In this document: positions 1 through 7,832 of the stretch, in pieces | Layout: each line of letters opens with the position of its first letter | Numbering within the stretch: the stretch's first letter is position 1 | Source: Bacteroidota bacterium | GTDB taxonomy: Bacteria; Bacteroidota; Bacteroidia; Bacteroidales; DYOH01 | NCBI GenBank assembly: GCA_020048155.1 | Contig: JAIFMY010000210.1 | Coordinates: forward strand, 1 to 35,434 | Direction: 5' to 3' | Length of the DNA: 35,434 bases | The notes under the pieces: model-generated | What the model was told of the DNA's origin: nothing | What the model saw: the letters and a program-made list of their open reading frames with translations, nothing else | The model's database searches: none | Program-made: the position numbers and the translations under genes

Positions 1-342
1 GTATTGCAATTGCGCAGCAAATACAAAGTTTTTCTGCTCAGCAATATAAACGAAATACACTACGATGCAGTCTGGACTCGCATAAATCAACGTCCGGGGG
101 CCGTTTGGTTTCCAGATCTTTTCGACAAGATGTATTTTTCGCACCTTATGGGACGCAAAAAGCCGAATGCCGACTCATACCTCACCGTGCTCAACGAAAA
201 TGGCCTGAAGGCCTCTGAAACTGTATTTGTAGACGATTTACTGCCCAATATAGAAGGAGCCAAAGCCGTAGGCCTGCATACATGGCACAGGCACGAAGGA
301 ACCACCTTGTTGCCGTTTCTGGAAATGATGGAACGTAAATAA
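1..342 (+). CDS. HAD-family phosphatase, C-terminal part (truncated by window edge)
   Basis: The reading frame is already open at base 1, so the N-terminal part with the nucleophile DxD motif lies outside the window. What remains (about 113 residues) carries the later HAD motifs: motif II as LLSNIN, motif III lysine in GRKKP, and motif IV as FVDDLLPNIEGA, followed by the usual G-A-x-x-x-G-L stretch before the C-terminus. This matches the HAD subfamily IA hydrolases (haloacid dehalogenase/epoxide-hydrolase-like) that dephosphorylate small metabolites in the cytoplasm. The substrate cannot be told from this part. A hairpin terminator follows 20 bases after the stop. Family assignment is secure; function within the family is unknown. 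Confidence 0.85.
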   Translation, partial: VLQLRSKYKVFLLSNINEIHYDAVWTRINQRPGAVWFPDLFDKMYFSHLMGRKKPNADSYLTVLNENGLKASETVFVDDLLPNIEGAKAVGLHTWHRHEGTTLLPFLEMMERK

Positions 343-361
343 TTTGCTCAATTTTTCACAC

Positions 362-396
362 AAAAAAAAGGACTCCCAACAGGAGTCCTTCTTTTG
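362..396 (+). terminator. Rho-independent terminator after the HAD gene
   Basis: A perfect 9-bp stem (AAGGACTCC at 368-376 with GGAGTCCTT at 382-390) with a 5-base loop is preceded by an A-run (362-369) and followed by a T-rich tail (389-396). It lies just after the stop of the HAD gene. The A/T flanks would let it work in both directions. Confidence 0.8.
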
Positions 397-425
397 TAAA
401 TTTACATTGTAAATATCTGTTTATC

Positions 426-458
426 AACTTCCCGAAAGCATTCAACTTTCGGGAAGTT
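426..458 (-). terminator. Hairpin downstream of the S9 peptidase gene
   Basis: A perfect 13-bp inverted repeat (AACTTCCCGAAAG at 426-438, CTTTCGGGAAGTT at 446-458) with a 7-base loop sits 17 bases beyond the stop of the minus-strand peptidase gene. The minus-strand tail is only moderately T-rich, so it may act as a terminator or as a transcript-stabilising 3' hairpin. Confidence 0.65.
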
Positions 459-474
459 TACTATTAGGACAATC

Positions 475-2910
475 TTATTTTTTATTTTTCACGTACTTAT
501 CTAGCCAATTGGTCATTTCCCATGCCATATGTAGTATCGATTCTTTGGCTCGGTATCCGTGGCTTTCGGCAGGAAGCACCACATAGCGTACCACTTTGCC
601 ATTTCCTTTGAGGGCAGCATAGTATCGCTCAGTTTGTATGGGGAAAGTACCAGAGTTGTTGTCGGCCTCGCCATGAATGAGCAAAATCGGTGTATTTATC
701 TTTTCTGCATAATTGAACGGCGACATTTCATTGTATATTTCTTTGGCTTCCCAGAATGTGCGTTCTTCGCTCTGGAAACCAAATGGAGTAAGGGTTCGGT
801 TATAAGCACCACTGCGGGCTATACCGGCTGCAAACAGGTTGCTGTTTGTGAGCAGGTTGGCAGTCATAAAAGCGCCATATGAGTGACCGCCTACGGCTAC
901 ACGTTTCGGATCGCCTACTCCCATAGAATCCAAGGCTTTTATAGCTGCCTCAGCCGACGATACTAACTGGGTGATGTACGTATCGTTTGGTTCTTTGTCG
1001 CCTTCGCCTATGATGGGGAAAGCAGGATCGTCCAATACTGCATATCCGTCGGCTACCCAATAAAGCGGGCTATGCGGACTGAGGCGCAGAAATTCATAAG
1101 GAGAGCCTTGCACTTGTCCGGCAGCATCAGCACTTTTAAACTCTTGTGGGTAAGCCCACATAAGCACCGGTAGTTGGCCATCTTTCTCCTTATTGTAACC
1201 AGCAGGTAGATACAGTTTTCCTGTTAGTTTTACACCGTCGGCACGTTGGTAGTGAATGAGTTCGCTTTTCACATCTTTGAGTTGAGGATATGGGTGAGCA
1301 AAGGCGGTCAAAGCCTTTATATCTTTGCCTTTTTTAAAATCGATGAGGTAAAAATTTGGATTGGCATCTTTAGACTCACGACGAATGATGGCCAATGATT
1401 TTTTCAAATCTACTATATCCCAAGCAATTTCATAAAATGGGGCTTTCGATTGCCACAGGCGTTTGCTTTTTTTGGTGGCCATACTAAACTCATCAATAAA
1501 AGGTTTATTCCCTTCGGGTGATGCACCCATGCCTATCAGATAGAGGGTTTTACCATTGTCGGGTGTTAGCAATACGCTTTGGCCAAATGCATTGTATGTA
1601 GTCTGAAAATCGCCCGGATTTGCATAAGCATCTTCAGAGTTGAGGTTGAATATTTCAGTTACACCGGCATTCAAATTATCTGGTGAAAATTTGCTTGTAA
1701 CACTTTTTCTGGTTTTCCAGTCCCCTTCGAAGGTGAGAGCCAAATTACCATCGAACCACTCGAAACCTGCAAAGCGAAGTTTAAGCTTTGGGCCAGATAG
1801 TTTGGTAGTGAACGGAGCTGCAGACATAAATATCTGGTCGCGAAAATCGGCAGCAACATTTGGATCGCCACCATCGAGTGCTTCCACCCAAGCAAGTGTT
1901 GCAGGTGCATCGGCACGCCATACTATGCTGCGAGGGCCTGTGCGCACTGCATCAAAGCCTTTGGGCAGATTTTCGGTGAGAGGAACCTCGTATATGGTGT
2001 ATACTTTTTGTCCTGCAGCGTTCCATACTTCAAAAGTCATAGGAAACCTATTGAAAGGTACTATATAAGAAAACGGACGTTTGAGGTAAGCCGTCATCAG
2101 GTAATTGTTATCTGGCGAGAGTTGTGCGTAAACAAACATGCCCGGGGCTGAAATGGCTGTTTGAGTACCGCTAAGTTCTACTTTGGTAAGCACGCTGGTA
2201 GCATAGTATTCAAACACATTTTCGTCGTAACTATTTTTTAGCAAATCTTGGTAAGTACGTACTGGTGCTTCGCCTCCGGTATTTGACTGAATGATAGGAC
2301 CGCCAGGTGCCAATGCAGCCACTGGAGCAGAGCCGCGGTTTTTGTCTATCATTTTCACGAGCAATACATTGCTGTTGGCATACCAGTTATAAGGATTGCC
2401 GCCAAATATATCATTTACCAGTGCTTCAGTAAGTTTGCGGGCAGTAAACGTTTTAGTATCGGCATACCAGAGCTCAAGTCCGCTTGGCTGATTTATGGTA
2501 AAAGCAATTTTTTCACCATCGGGCGACCAGCTCACATTGTCTATGGCAGCATTGGCAGGCAGTCCACTCAGCCGCTTTTCTTCTTGTGTAAGCATGTTCT
2601 TAAACATTAAACCTGCATACGTGCTGGCGCGCGATTGGCCATTGTTGGCCGGATTTATGCGTAAGCCTGCAAGGCGCAGTTCAGGTTGCGAAACTTCTGC
2701 TATACCTGGCATTCCGGCTCTTTCGAGCAATAACATAAAACTGCTCTGTCTGTTTACAGATACAATAGGCGTTTCGGCTGCCTCAAAAAGTGAGGCCAGG
2801 TGCTCCGGGGGGCGTTGATAAGTACTTTTATCTTGAGACATAAGATTGGGTGAGATTTGTAATAGTAAGATTACCAAAAGGTAAAATCCGAATTTTTGAG
2901 GGTGTTTCAT
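475..2910 (-). CDS. Secreted S9 family peptidase, glutamyl-endopeptidase type (S9D)
   Basis: An 811-residue serine peptidase with an N-terminal signal peptide (hydrophobic stretch about residues 9-22), a long beta-propeller-like region, and a C-terminal alpha/beta-hydrolase domain. The catalytic triad is visible: Ser677 in GGHSYGAF, Asp750 in HGEADNN and His784 in ESHGY. The block around the nucleophile (MTANLL, then GIARSGAYNRTLTPFGFQ) is the signature I associate with plant chloroplast glutamyl peptidase and its bacterial relatives, rather than with dipeptidyl peptidase IV or prolyl oligopeptidase. The expected role is cleavage of peptides after Glu in the periplasm or outside the cell. It is a single gene, divergent from the M1 aminopeptidase across about 120 bases, so the two may supply peptides and then trim them. 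All catalytic residues are present. Cleavage preference is inferred from the family. Confidence 0.88.
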   Translation of the reverse strand: MKHPQKFGFYLLVILLLQISPNLMSQDKSTYQRPPEHLASLFEAAETPIVSVNRQSSFMLLLERAGMPGIAEVSQPELRLAGLRINPANNGQSRASTYAGLMFKNMLTQEEKRLSGLPANAAIDNVSWSPDGEKIAFTINQPSGLELWYADTKTFTARKLTEALVNDIFGGNPYNWYANSNVLLVKMIDKNRGSAPVAALAPGGPIIQSNTGGEAPVRTYQDLLKNSYDENVFEYYATSVLTKVELSGTQTAISAPGMFVYAQLSPDNNYLMTAYLKRPFSYIVPFNRFPMTFEVWNAAGQKVYTIYEVPLTENLPKGFDAVRTGPRSIVWRADAPATLAWVEALDGGDPNVAADFRDQIFMSAAPFTTKLSGPKLKLRFAGFEWFDGNLALTFEGDWKTRKSVTSKFSPDNLNAGVTEIFNLNSEDAYANPGDFQTTYNAFGQSVLLTPDNGKTLYLIGMGASPEGNKPFIDEFSMATKKSKRLWQSKAPFYEIAWDIVDLKKSLAIIRRESKDANPNFYLIDFKKGKDIKALTAFAHPYPQLKDVKSELIHYQRADGVKLTGKLYLPAGYNKEKDGQLPVLMWAYPQEFKSADAAGQVQGSPYEFLRLSPHSPLYWVADGYAVLDDPAFPIIGEGDKEPNDTYITQLVSSAEAAIKALDSMGVGDPKRVAVGGHSYGAFMTANLLTNSNLFAAGIARSGAYNRTLTPFGFQSEERTFWEAKEIYNEMSPFNYAEKINTPILLIHGEADNNSGTFPIQTERYYAALKGNGKVVRYVVLPAESHGYRAKESILHMAWEMTNWLDKYVKNKK

Positions 2911-2987
2911 GATTAAGAAGTGTTTTAATGAATTATTATGTTTCCAATCCTCAAATGTTCAAATTTTATTTTTTATTTAAAACCCAT

Positions 2988-2995
2988 TACCTTTG
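2988..2995 (+). promoter_or_regulatory. Bacteroidota -7 promoter element for the M1 aminopeptidase
   Basis: TACCTTTG matches the TAnnTTTG -7 consensus of Bacteroidota housekeeping promoters and lies 34 bases before the GTG start. No clear TTG element is seen at the usual -33 distance. Confidence 0.5.
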
Positions 2996-3029
2996 TTTCT
3001 TTTATAATTAACATTAAAAACCTGTTTTC

Positions 3030-4934
3030 GTGAAAAAATTATTTACCCTATTATTCTATTATTCATTGGCATTCAGTGCTATTGCACAAGTTCCGGAGGT
3101 GTCGGAATATAATGTGCATTCTTGCCAAAAACATCTACACCTCAAAAGTGTTCAAGCCGATTACAATCCGGTGGATGTATATTATACGCAAGCCTTTTGG
3201 ACAATTGATCCGTCTCAATACTACATCAGCGGACATGTAAACCATTGGTTTAAGCCTGTTAGCAATGCTCTTACTTTTGTAGATTTCGATCTAAAAAGCA
3301 GCTTGATAGTAGATAGTGTGATGCGTGGAAATCTTAAAATTGATTTTGTACGTACAGATGAGAAAGTAATGGTGGAATACCCAAATACACTCACCGGATC
3401 TGATTCTGTGAGAATATACTATCATGGACAGCCTTTCAATAGCGGATTTGGAAGTTTTGAGCAAAGCACACATGCAGGTGCGCCTATAGTATGGACACTC
3501 TCTGAACCCTACGGATGCCAAGACTGGTGGCCTGTACGCCAAAATCTGGCCGACAAGACTGACTCCATAGATATTTTTATTTCTTCTCCCGAACAGTACC
3601 GTGGTGCTTCTAACGGTTTGCTTATAGCCGATGTGGCTACTAATGGCTGGCGTACTGCACATTGGAAACATCGCTACCCAATTGCTGCTTATTTGGTGGC
3701 CATTGCAGTAACAAATTATTCAGTCTATAGTGATTATATTCCGTATGGCGATAACGACTCTTTGCTGATGCTCAATTATGTATTTCCTGAAAACCTAAGT
3801 ACTGCACAAAACGGCACCAAAGCGCTTATTCCGGCATTGCAATTATTCAACAATAAGTACATGCTTTATCCTTTTATAAATGAAAAATACGGGCATGCTC
3901 AGTTTGGTTGGGGTGGTGGAATGGAACACCAAACCATGACTTTCGTGAGCTCTTTTGGTTTGAGTTTGCTATCGCATGAGCTTGCTCACCAGTGGTTTGG
4001 CGATTATATTACCTGTGGTAGCTGGCAAGATATTTGGCTCAACGAAGGATTTGCTACCTATTCGGATGGTCTGGTTGTTGAAGCTGGTATGCAAAGTTAC
4101 AGTTTCAACGACTGGAAACGGAGTCTTATCAATAATATTACTTCCCAGTCAACCGGCTCGGTGTATGTATTAGATACTGCAAGCGTAGATCGCATTTTTA
4201 GTAGTCGTCTTTCATACAACAAAGGGGCTATGGTGCTACATATGTTGCGCACACAGGTTGGCGACACATCATTCTTCAAAGGGATTAGAAATTATCTCCA
4301 CGATGAAGATCTTGCAAATGGATTTGCCCTCACTGCTCATTTGAGAGAGCATATGGAAGTTGCAGGCGATACTACCCTTACTGAATTTTTTAATGACTGG
4401 ATTTACGGTCAGGGATATCCTACTTATAATATTCAGTGGTGGGTGAGCGGTACACAGCTCAAAGTTACAATCCTTCAGAATCAGTCGCACTCTTCAGTCA
4501 ATTATTTTGAAATGAAAGTTCCTATTCGGGTTCAAGCACCCGGGCTCGATTCTGTGTTGTGGTTGCACAATACATCTGCGGGTCAGCAATATACTATAAA
4601 TCTGAATGTTGCCGTAGAGCAGGTAAATTTTGATCCCAATTCAGACCTTGTAGCCAAAGGAAGTATTTCAAAAGTAACCGGACTAGACGATATTGCTAAT
4701 AACTTAATCATTTTAATAAACAACCATGAATTGCAAATAGAAATGCATGGGCAGGCCAGACTTGAAGAGTGGAAAATAATAGATATGAATGGGAAAAGCC
4801 TGATAAGCGGTGTGAACCGCACTATGCCGACCGACTCATTCCTTATTCCTTTGCACCAATTTAGCGAAGGCTTTTATATTTTGCAGGCTAAGGTCGGAGG
4901 CGAGCAAATATCTAAAAAGTTTTACCTAAAATAG
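3030..4934 (+). CDS. Secreted M1 family zinc aminopeptidase with type IX secretion sorting domain
   Basis: A 634-residue M1 metalloaminopeptidase that removes N-terminal residues from peptides. The gluzincin site is complete: His316-Glu317-x-x-His320 (HELAH) and Glu339 in WLNEGF, an 18-residue gap as usual. The exopeptidase motif, normally GxMEN, reads GGMEH at 296-300, so the Asn is replaced by His. The start is GTG; the following residues form a signal peptide ending near AIAQ. The last 75 or so residues (EWKIIDMNGKSL to GEQISKKFYLK) have the form of a type A type IX sorting domain, which directs the protein across the outer membrane and is then cut off. It stands alone, with a strong hairpin after it. 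The enzyme class is sure. The sorting domain is a pattern match, and export by type IX secretion is known for that domain family. Confidence 0.93.
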   Translation: MKKLFTLLFYYSLAFSAIAQVPEVSEYNVHSCQKHLHLKSVQADYNPVDVYYTQAFWTIDPSQYYISGHVNHWFKPVSNALTFVDFDLKSSLIVDSVMRGNLKIDFVRTDEKVMVEYPNTLTGSDSVRIYYHGQPFNSGFGSFEQSTHAGAPIVWTLSEPYGCQDWWPVRQNLADKTDSIDIFISSPEQYRGASNGLLIADVATNGWRTAHWKHRYPIAAYLVAIAVTNYSVYSDYIPYGDNDSLLMLNYVFPENLSTAQNGTKALIPALQLFNNKYMLYPFINEKYGHAQFGWGGGMEHQTMTFVSSFGLSLLSHELAHQWFGDYITCGSWQDIWLNEGFATYSDGLVVEAGMQSYSFNDWKRSLINNITSQSTGSVYVLDTASVDRIFSSRLSYNKGAMVLHMLRTQVGDTSFFKGIRNYLHDEDLANGFALTAHLREHMEVAGDTTLTEFFNDWIYGQGYPTYNIQWWVSGTQLKVTILQNQSHSSVNYFEMKVPIRVQAPGLDSVLWLHNTSAGQQYTINLNVAVEQVNFDPNSDLVAKGSISKVTGLDDIANNLIILINNHELQIEMHGQARLEEWKIIDMNGKSLISGVNRTMPTDSFLIPLHQFSEGFYILQAKVGGEQISKKFYLK

Positions 4935-4952
4935 GCTATTTGTAGTAGCTAT

Positions 4953-5007
4953 AAAATATAAAAGCGAGGTCATCGACTAATACTAGTTGACCTCGCTTTT
5001 ATATTTT
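4953..5007. terminator. Strong bidirectional terminator between the M1 gene and tRNA-Pro
   Basis: A perfect 20-bp inverted repeat (4953-4972 with 4988-5007) encloses a 15-base loop; the core is AAAGCGAGGTCA/TGACCTCGCTTT with A/T-rich outer pairs that give a T-tail on either strand. It lies 18 bases after the M1 stop and 11 bases beyond the 3' end of the minus-strand tRNA, so it can end both transcripts. Confidence 0.85.
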
Positions 5008-5018
5008 TGAAAGTATTG

Positions 5019-5091
5019 TCGGGGTGATGTGACTCGAACACACGGCCTCTACGTCCCGAACGTAGCACGCTACCAACTGCGCTACACCCCG
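5019..5091 (-). tRNA. tRNA-Pro (anticodon CGG)
   Basis: The minus strand folds as a 73-base tRNA: acceptor CGGGGTG pairs with CACCCCG, discriminator A, D-arm GCGC-AGTTGGTA-GCGT, anticodon stem CTACG/CGTAG around loop TTCGGGA (anticodon CGG, proline), and T-arm with TTCGAGT. The CCA end is not encoded. A match to the Bacteroidota promoter lies just upstream. Confidence 0.96.
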
Positions 5092-5105
5092 CCTTATTTT
5101 GGCTG

Positions 5106-5135
5106 CAAATGTAATGTATTGGGACTTTTTTGCAA
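5106..5135 (-). promoter_or_regulatory. Promoter of tRNA-Pro
   Basis: On the minus strand TTG (5135-5133), 19 bases, then TACATTTG (5113-5106) matches the Bacteroidota -33/-7 consensus in both boxes and spacing. It ends 15 bases before the mature tRNA 5' end. Confidence 0.75.
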
Positions 5136-5148
5136 TTATTTTTTCTTA

Positions 5149-6027
5149 TTATTTGAGCTCAAATGAAGCGCTGCTAAGCCTGTTTCCTTCAATAAATACA
5201 TCTACTTTATATACGCCGGGTTTCAGTTCTTCGCCAGTGTGTTTGTAAAATACACATACTTGCGATTGGTCACCGGTAAAATCAAACGGGCGGGTAGCCG
5301 AATAGGCTATCATTTCGCCACCGTAGTTGAATAAGTCTTCGGAACTTTGCAGCAATATGGTACCATCTGGTAGCGACAGGCGTACGTATATATCGCGTGT
5401 TCCTTTTTGAGCCATAAAATTTTCTTTCACATTCACACAGGTACGTATAGTTTTTACTCGCTCAGCACGACTGGTTTCGCTGTCGCGCTTGCTGAGTGCT
5501 GTCACCGTTAAGCTGCCCACGCGCAACGACGCAGCTTCGGCTACCTGACCTACGAGGCTATCCTTTTGTTTGGTTACCAAATCCTTTTCATTAGTAAGCA
5601 ATTGGTATTTTTCTTTCACTTCGGTATTCTCAGCCACCAGGTTTTGATTGAGGGTGTTGAGCGAGTCTATTTGCTTGATATAACTACGCATGATATTGCG
5701 CAGTGTTTCAGCCTCTTTCTTATATTGTTCAATTTGTTGTTTGTTCGAGAACTTTACTGTTTTCAATTCCTCGAGCAGCTCTTTTATTTTTTCCGATTCC
5801 ATGCCCAGTCTGGCATTCAGGCTATCGTTGTCGGTTTCTAGCATTTCATACTGATTCAGCAGTCCGTTTAGTTCATTGGTTACATCGGTCTTCTCCGAAA
5901 CTGTTTTTTCGAGCTCGGCCATGGCTTCAGTGGCCACTTGCTTTTGCTGCATCATGAAGTAAATAAGAAACACAATGGCTAAGCCCAGGATTGCAATAAT
6001 GGTAAGGTATACCTTCTTTTCTTTCAT
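5149..6027 (-). CDS. Membrane-anchored coiled-coil protein of unknown function
   Basis: About 292 residues. After a short basic N-terminus comes one membrane helix (roughly residues 6-26, rich in I, L, V and F), then a long charged heptad-like region (about 30-165) that should form a coiled coil, then a compact C-terminal domain of about 110 residues with beta-strand character (motifs such as DIYVRLSLPDG, GEELKPGVYKVDVFIEG). The likely topology is an inner-membrane anchor with the C-terminal domain in the periplasm. I chose the second Met (6027) because a good -7 promoter box covers the first possible Met at 6046-6048. I do not recognise the family beyond noting that proteins of this layout occur in Bacteroidota. 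A role as a structural or envelope spacer is only a guess. Confidence 0.8.
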   Translation of the reverse strand: MKEKKVYLTIIAILGLAIVFLIYFMMQQKQVATEAMAELEKTVSEKTDVTNELNGLLNQYEMLETDNDSLNARLGMESEKIKELLEELKTVKFSNKQQIEQYKKEAETLRNIMRSYIKQIDSLNTLNQNLVAENTEVKEKYQLLTNEKDLVTKQKDSLVGQVAEAASLRVGSLTVTALSKRDSETSRAERVKTIRTCVNVKENFMAQKGTRDIYVRLSLPDGTILLQSSEDLFNYGGEMIAYSATRPFDFTGDQSQVCVFYKHTGEELKPGVYKVDVFIEGNRLSSASFELK

Positions 6028-6047
6028 TTTATATAATATTTGGTGCA

Positions 6048-6055
6048 CAAAATTA
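6048..6055 (-). promoter_or_regulatory. -7 promoter element for the coiled-coil protein gene
   Basis: The minus strand reads TAATTTTG, a match to TAnnTTTG, 20 bases before the ATG at 6027. Transcription would begin a few bases downstream, which rules out the upstream in-frame Met. No -33 box is clear. Confidence 0.55.
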
Positions 6056-6142
6056 GTACTTTGCGTTGTATAAAATAACTTTAATTACAAATTTCATACA
6101 TTTCTAGGTGTAGAATTGTAAATACTTAGTAATCATAAAACA

Positions 6143-6181
6143 AAAACCTCAGACTTTCCTATAATCGGGGCCTGAGGTTTT
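6143..6181 (-). terminator. Terminator at the end of the sensor/lipoprotein gene cluster
   Basis: A 10-bp stem (AAAACCTCAG at 6143-6152, CTGAGGTTTT at 6172-6181) is followed on the minus strand by a T-rich run. It lies about 40 bases beyond the stop of the secreted protein gene and closes the minus-strand cluster that begins at 12740. Confidence 0.75.
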
Positions 6182-6221
6182 ATATAAAAGAAACTTGAGA
6201 ATAATTCTACAAGTACTTGTA

Positions 6222-6818
6222 TTACAGTGAACTAAATTCGTCGTCGGTATCTTTATCTTGTACCAGTATTCCGAGGCAACCTTGTTTGATAGAGCCATCA
6301 TCGAGTGGGAGTACATCAACTACAACTTCCAGGTTTAGCGAGTTTACGGGTTTAAATTCGAAATATGGATACGACAGTTTATCGTTTACGTATTCTGCTT
6401 TCAGAACGTTTTTGAATAGAGAACCCGGGGCTGAAACGTATTGTTTCACCTCTTTCGTTTCTGTTTTCTTTTCAATTACGTTGCCATAATCATCATATTG
6501 TACATCTTCCAGCACAGGCTCGGGAACTTGTCCGGGCAGAAAGAGGATTGCTTGGCCGGTACTTTGGTCGGTAATAGTAAATTCGGCACCATTGTTTAGC
6601 CCTGAAGATGAGTGGAAGGTGAATCTGTATACTTTGCCTTTGTTGAGGTTGAATACGAATTTATATTTTTTTCCGGTTTTTACGGTGCCGCTTTTAGATA
6701 GGGCATTGTAATCATACCCTGGACGTATTGGCTGCACGGTAAGGTAATCTGCGCAATTTTGTGCAAAAATTGTAACAGGGAGGAAAAAGATAAAAACCAA
6801 TAGTTTAATTGCTTTCAT
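6222..6818 (-). CDS. Secreted protein of unknown function, last gene of the sensor cluster
   Basis: About 198 residues from the chosen Met, which begins a clean signal peptide (KAIKLLVFIFFLPV to TIFAQ); the longer frame from 6845 would put nine extra residues ahead of it and overlap the preceding gene. The mature part looks all-beta: a stretch resembling a ligand-binding or bacterial pre-peptidase C-terminal fold (YKFVFNLNKGKVYRFTFHSSSG), then an acidic linker (YDDYGNVIEKKTETKE), then a second strand-rich part ending GCLGILVQDKD. It contains two cysteines after the signal. It starts 19 bases after the stop of the lipoprotein gene and is probably co-transcribed with it. I do not recognise a family; the beta-sandwich reading is inference. 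Confidence 0.75.
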   Translation of the reverse strand: MKAIKLLVFIFFLPVTIFAQNCADYLTVQPIRPGYDYNALSKSGTVKTGKKYKFVFNLNKGKVYRFTFHSSSGLNNGAEFTITDQSTGQAILFLPGQVPEPVLEDVQYDDYGNVIEKKTETKEVKQYVSAPGSLFKNVLKAEYVNDKLSYPYFEFKPVNSLNLEVVVDVLPLDDGSIKQGCLGILVQDKDTDDEFSSL

Positions 6819-6837
6819 GTTCATGAGATCTTTCAAA

Positions 6838-7743
6838 TTATGCATTAGATGTATTACCAGTTATTTTGTTTCGGGCAGAAGTGATGTTAGATTTGAGTAG
6901 TTCAAATTGCTCTTTGGTAATTTTGATTCTGCTACCGGCTCCTAAAAGTATGACATCACCTTTACCTGTGCCGCTGTTTTGATTTTCTACTTTTTCAGTT
7001 TCGAGTTGTGAGAATACTTTTTGAATCCCTTGCAAATCGTCGATGGTAGTTTTTACTGAAGGGTCATCTTTATATTGTTCAAGATAAAGCATCAGGTTTT
7101 CAAATGTAAGTTTCTGATCAGCAATCTGCTGAATGGTAGGATTTTTAGGATCATATTTTGAAACAAGGTTAGTAACTATAAAGATGCTTTCCAACCATCC
7201 ACCTGCACTGATGAGAGCGAGGGTTTTTCCACGATCATTGGCTTCTAGGTGGTTTACTATGCGGTTGTAGGTGCTATTTGTTACATTCACCAATGTATCC
7301 TGATGAGAAAAGATATTTTTAATACGGCCATTGAGGCTTTCGTTAAAAATAGCAGAAATTTCAATGGCTTCAGAAAGTTTTTTGATAGCATCAATATACT
7401 GAAGTGAACCTTGAAATTCGTGAAAAGCAGCAGAATAAGCCAAATCGGCAGCGTATACTCCAAAATTCAATTCTTTTGAGCGGGTGTCGATATACTTATC
7501 GATGTTTGTAGTAGGATTCAGCAAATTAGAAGAATAATTTAGATTGCCAGATTTGACAAAAGTAAACATTTCTTCCGGAGCAGGAATTCGGTAGAATGTT
7601 TGGCCAAAATCGTCTTCGGCTTCTGCAAATTCGTCAGTTACCTCAGTGTTTTCAGCATTTTTGGTATCGGAACTATTGCCGCAACCAATTGTGTATATAG
7701 CTATAAGTGCTATAAGTACATTTAGAATTAGTTTTCGTTTCAT
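6838..7743 (-). CDS. Helical lipoprotein of unknown function
   Basis: A 301-residue lipoprotein: the signal sequence ends in a lipobox (YTIG-Cys21), followed by an acidic, flexible stretch (about 22-50) typical of outer-membrane-facing lipoproteins. The rest appears mainly alpha-helical, with repeated helices containing FGVYAADLAYSAAF, IKKLSEAIEIS and GGWLESIFIVTNLV, and a Gly-rich break before a last helix. It lies 89 bases downstream of the GAF-PAS receptor gene and 19 bases before the secreted protein gene, all on one strand. I know no function for this family. The context suggests an envelope partner of the neighbouring receptors, but that rests on gene order only. Confidence 0.78.
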   Translation of the reverse strand: MKRKLILNVLIALIAIYTIGCGNSSDTKNAENTEVTDEFAEAEDDFGQTFYRIPAPEEMFTFVKSGNLNYSSNLLNPTTNIDKYIDTRSKELNFGVYAADLAYSAAFHEFQGSLQYIDAIKKLSEAIEISAIFNESLNGRIKNIFSHQDTLVNVTNSTYNRIVNHLEANDRGKTLALISAGGWLESIFIVTNLVSKYDPKNPTIQQIADQKLTFENLMLYLEQYKDDPSVKTTIDDLQGIQKVFSQLETEKVENQNSGTGKGDVILLGAGSRIKITKEQFELLKSNITSARNKITGNTSNA

Positions 7744-7832
7744 TGTTAAGTTACTTATTTGAGTTATTAAATATAGCAGGGGAATATATTGCGACCCTAT
7801 ACGAACGAAATGCTTTGATTAACATTGTATAA

